NCBI RefSeq assembly: GCF_937890665.1
Contig: NZ_CALADU010000111.1
Span: 1-6,244 of the forward strand
Source: an uncultured Subdoligranulum sp.
GTDB lineage: Bacteria; Bacillota_A; Clostridia; Oscillospirales; Ruminococcaceae
Reading direction: 5' to 3'
Length of the DNA: 6,244 nt
In this document: positions 3,745 to 6,244 of the stretch, in pieces
How the letters are laid out: each line of letters begins with the position of its first letter
Position numbering within the stretch: the stretch's first letter is position 1
Made by a program: the position numbers and the translations under genes
The notes under the pieces: model-generated
What the model saw: the letters and a program-made list of their open reading frames with translations, nothing else
Database searches by the model: none
What the model was told of the DNA's origin: nothing

Positions 3745-6244
3745 AACTATTTACCGCTCGTTTACTTCAAACCAAAGAATATGAAAAATTGGCGCATGCG
3801 CTCTCCGAACCGGGGGCATGCGCCTTATTTGGGTTGCCCGGCTCGGGCCGTGCGCTGGTCTATGCCGCGCTGTCCGCCCAGTTGGACCGCCCGCTCTGCC
3901 TTGTGACCCCCGGTGAAGCGGAAGCCACCCGCTTTGCCGCAGATCTGAATACGCTGGGAGTCCCAGCCGCGGTGTTTCCCACCCGAGATTACGTACTGCG
4001 TCCCATCGAAGGGACATCCCGGGAATATGAGTACCGGCGTCTGGGCGTATTGGGAGATTTGGTGGGAGGACGGTTGCGGGCCGTCTGTGTGTCGGAGGAA
4101 GCGCTGACCCAATACACCACACCCAAGGCCGATTTTTGTGCCAATACCCGCACGCTGCGTCCCGGCGATTCCCTACCCCGCACAGAGCTGACCGCGCTGC
4201 TTCACGGTGCCGGCTATACCCGCCGTACACAGGTAGATGGTCCCGGACAGTTCTCCATCCGCGGAGACATTGTCGACCTATATGCGCCCGACATGAAGCT
4301 GCCGGTACGTATGGAGTTTTGGGGTGACGAGATCGACACGATGCACACCTTCGATCTGACCACCCAACGCCGAGAGGATCCGGTAGAAAAGATCTATGTC
4401 AGCCCGGCCCGGGAAGTGCTGTTTGGCGCCCCTGCTGACGCGGCAGAATTGCTGCGCGCCTTTTTGAAAAAGCAGCGGGGTAAAAAGCGCACCGCATTGG
4501 AAGCCTGCATGGCCCCCGAGTTGGCACAACTGGATGGCGGCGCCGTGCCGGTGAACCTAGACAAGTATTGGGCGGTACGGTATCCGGAACCCGCCACTCT
4601 GCTGGACTATCTGGAAGATCCGATCCTCGTGCTGGAGGAGCCCGCTTCTCTGCGAGAGGCCCAGCGCGCTACCGCCTATCGTCGTGGCGAAGAACTGACC
4701 ACGCTGCTGAACGATGGCGTCTTAGCCGCCGGTCTTGACAAGCTGTATGCCGACGCCCCGTGGCTGTGGACCCAGCCGGCGCGCTGCCGCACCATCTGCG
4801 CCGAAAACTTTGCCCGCAACATGCCGGACTTAAAGTTGAAGGAGATTGTCAACGCACCGGCCCATGCGCTCCCCTCTTGGAGCGGTGAAGTCGCCCATCT
4901 GTTGGAAGATTTGCAGCCCCTCTGCGACGGCGGAGCCGCTGTCACGGTGCTGGCCGGTACGCCTCGCGCCGCGGCCGGTCTGGCCGCCGACCTGCGTGTA
5001 AAAGGACTTACCGTAACCACCGAAGAGGATGTTCCCCCCGCCGCCGGTTTGGTGCAGATTTTGCCGGGGCAGCTTTCCGCCGGGTGCAGTCTGCCCTTTG
5101 CCAAGTACGCGGTATTCACGGCGCGAGCTTTCGGCGTAAGTACCGCCCAGAAAAAGAAAAAGCGCAACAAGGATGCCCTGAACAGCCTAAGCGAGATTTC
5201 GCCGGGTGATTTGGTCGTCCACCAGAACCATGGTATTGGCCGCTATGCGGGCATCCAACGGATGGCCGTACAGGGCGTGACCAAGGATTATCTGCGCATT
5301 GAATACGATAAAAAAGACGTGCTCTACGTCCCCGTTACCCAGTTGGACCTGCTGTCCCGCTATACGGCGCCGGGGGATCGGGACAACGTCAAGCTGAGCC
5401 GTCTGGGCGGCAGCGACTGGGCCAAGACCCGCAAGCGGGTACGGGCTGCCACCGAGGCCATGGCCAAAGAGCTTATCGAGCTTTACGCCCGCCGCAAGCA
5501 GGCCAAGGGCTACGCCTTCCCCGCCGACGATACTTGGCAGGGAGATTTCGAACAGCGTTTTGCGTACGAGGAGACCCCCGACCAGCTAACCTGTGCGGCG
5601 GACATCAAGCACGATATGGAACAGCCTTGGCCCATGGATCGCCTACTCTGCGGTGACGTGGGCGTGGGCAAAACCGAGGTAGCCCTGCGCGCTGCTTTCA
5701 AATGTGTGATGGGCGGCAAACAGTGTGCCATTTTGGCCCCCACCACCATTCTGGCTTGGCAGCACTTTAACACGGCCATTGCCCGGATGGAAGCTTACCC
5801 CATCCGCATTGGATTGCTCTCCCGCTACCGCAGCAGCAAGGAGCAGAAGGAAACCCTGCGCGGCTTAAAAGAGGGCACCGTAGACATCGTGGTAGGCACC
5901 CACCGCCTGCTCTCTGATGATGTGAAGTTCCGGGATTTAGGGTTGGTCATCATTGATGAGGAGCAGCGCTTCGGTGTCAAACACAAGGAGAAGCTCAAAG
6001 AAGCCTTTATCGGGGTGGATATGCTGACCTTGTCTGCCACCCCCATTCCCCGCACCTTAAATATGGCGCTGTCCGGCATTCGGGATATGAGCACCATCGA
6101 ACAACCGCCTTTTGAACGGCAACCGGTAGAAACCTACGTGCTGGAATACGACGAGGGCATTGTGTCGGAGGCCATCCGCAAGGAACTGGCCCGTGGCGGG
6201 CAGGTCTACTATCTGCACAACCGGGGGGATACCATCAACGAATG
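3741..6244 (+). CDS. mfd: Transcription-repair coupling factor Mfd, cut by right window edge
   Basis: 834 codons visible, open through the last base; the family is about 1,150 aa, so the rest of the translocase and the C-terminal UvrA-regulating domain are missing. Mfd removes RNA polymerase stalled at DNA lesions using ATP and recruits UvrA. Residues 1-330 are the UvrB-like module, with FGLPGSGRALVYA (30-42, degenerate Walker A), a D2-type segment QVDGPGQFSIRGDIVDLYAP and then RMEFWGDEID. A basic linker KKKKRNK (471-477) precedes the RNA polymerase-interacting domain, SPGDLVVHQNHGIGRY (487-502) to LYVPVTQLDLLSRY (528-541). The RecG-like motor follows: YEETPDQ, Walker A GDVGVGKTE with Lys644, motif Ia LAPTTILAWQH, DEEQ box 739-742, SATPIPRTL 765-773. 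The only possible start is ATG 3741; upstream in-frame stop is at 3702. The nearest Shine-Dalgarno is poor (GGTGG, 13 nt away). Frame is intact and every motif looks functional. Confidence 0.97.
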   Translation, partial: MKLFTARLLQTKEYEKLAHALSEPGACALFGLPGSGRALVYAALSAQLDRPLCLVTPGEAEATRFAADLNTLGVPAAVFPTRDYVLRPIEGTSREYEYRRLGVLGDLVGGRLRAVCVSEEALTQYTTPKADFCANTRTLRPGDSLPRTELTALLHGAGYTRRTQVDGPGQFSIRGDIVDLYAPDMKLPVRMEFWGDEIDTMHTFDLTTQRREDPVEKIYVSPAREVLFGAPADAAELLRAFLKKQRGKKRTALEACMAPELAQLDGGAVPVNLDKYWAVRYPEPATLLDYLEDPILVLEEPASLREAQRATAYRRGEELTTLLNDGVLAAGLDKLYADAPWLWTQPARCRTICAENFARNMPDLKLKEIVNAPAHALPSWSGEVAHLLEDLQPLCDGGAAVTVLAGTPRAAAGLAADLRVKGLTVTTEEDVPPAAGLVQILPGQLSAGCSLPFAKYAVFTARAFGVSTAQKKKKRNKDALNSLSEISPGDLVVHQNHGIGRYAGIQRMAVQGVTKDYLRIEYDKKDVLYVPVTQLDLLSRYTAPGDRDNVKLSRLGGSDWAKTRKRVRAATEAMAKELIELYARRKQAKGYAFPADDTWQGDFEQRFAYEETPDQLTCAADIKHDMEQPWPMDRLLCGDVGVGKTEVALRAAFKCVMGGKQCAILAPTTILAWQHFNTAIARMEAYPIRIGLLSRYRSSKEQKETLRGLKEGTVDIVVGTHRLLSDDVKFRDLGLVIIDEEQRFGVKHKEKLKEAFIGVDMLTLSATPIPRTLNMALSGIRDMSTIEQPPFERQPVETYVLEYDEGIVSEAIRKELARGGQVYYLHNRGDTINE

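Noticed and set aside
4676..5170. Minus-strand frame of 164 aa inside mfd
   Set aside because: Mfd is continuous and motif-complete through this stretch, so this is antisense shadow.
1..6244. tRNA, rRNA, mobile element, phage, defence or CRISPR system
   Set aside because: No transposase, integrase, terminal inverted repeats, cas-like genes, cloverleaf or rRNA segments are recognisable; all strong coding signal is housekeeping or small envelope genes.

Overview
The window looks like ordinary chromosome from a Gram-positive gut-type member of the Clostridia, plausibly Oscillospiraceae/Ruminococcaceae (Faecalibacterium/Gemmiger-like). This rests on the gene order glmU ... pth ... mfd, a Clostridia-type pyruvate phosphate dikinase, strong AGGAG-type Shine-Dalgarno sites, GC-rich genes with an AT-rich promoter region, and a small membrane-anchored SH3 protein. 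The taxonomy is inference; no rRNA gene or other decisive marker is present.

Layout. Positions 1-643 (minus strand) hold the N-terminal quarter of pyruvate phosphate dikinase (ppdK), running off the left edge. Its reading frame is broken at about 461-466. Positions 644-986 form a divergent intergenic region. It carries a good extended -10 promoter for ppdK with a tandem 10-bp repeat just downstream, and two tandem promoter candidates plus a small terminator-like hairpin for the rightward genes.

From 987 rightward comes a close-packed co-directional cluster. It contains a GlmU that consists only of the C-terminal left-handed beta-helix acetyltransferase domain (987-1724), a 90-aa DUF2007-like protein (1727-1999), and a YccF-family membrane protein made of two internal repeats (2025-2393). 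It continues with peptidyl-tRNA hydrolase (2449-3042), a membrane-anchored SH3 protein (3056-3559), a possible 44-codon small ORF (3610-3744), and mfd, the transcription-repair coupling factor (3741 to beyond the right edge).

The cluster resembles the widespread Firmicute order glmU-prs-pth-mfd, but prs is missing and two small genes stand in its place. The functions are mixed housekeeping: cell-wall precursor synthesis, envelope, recycling of peptidyl-tRNA and DNA repair. Co-transcription is inferred from spacing (2, 25, 55, 13 and 50 nt, then a 4-nt ATGA overlap).

I see no mobile element, CRISPR array, tRNA, rRNA or defence system. The most interesting points are the ppdK frameshift and its likely mechanism, the domain-split GlmU, the small ORF apparently coupled to mfd, and the repeats in the divergent promoter region.
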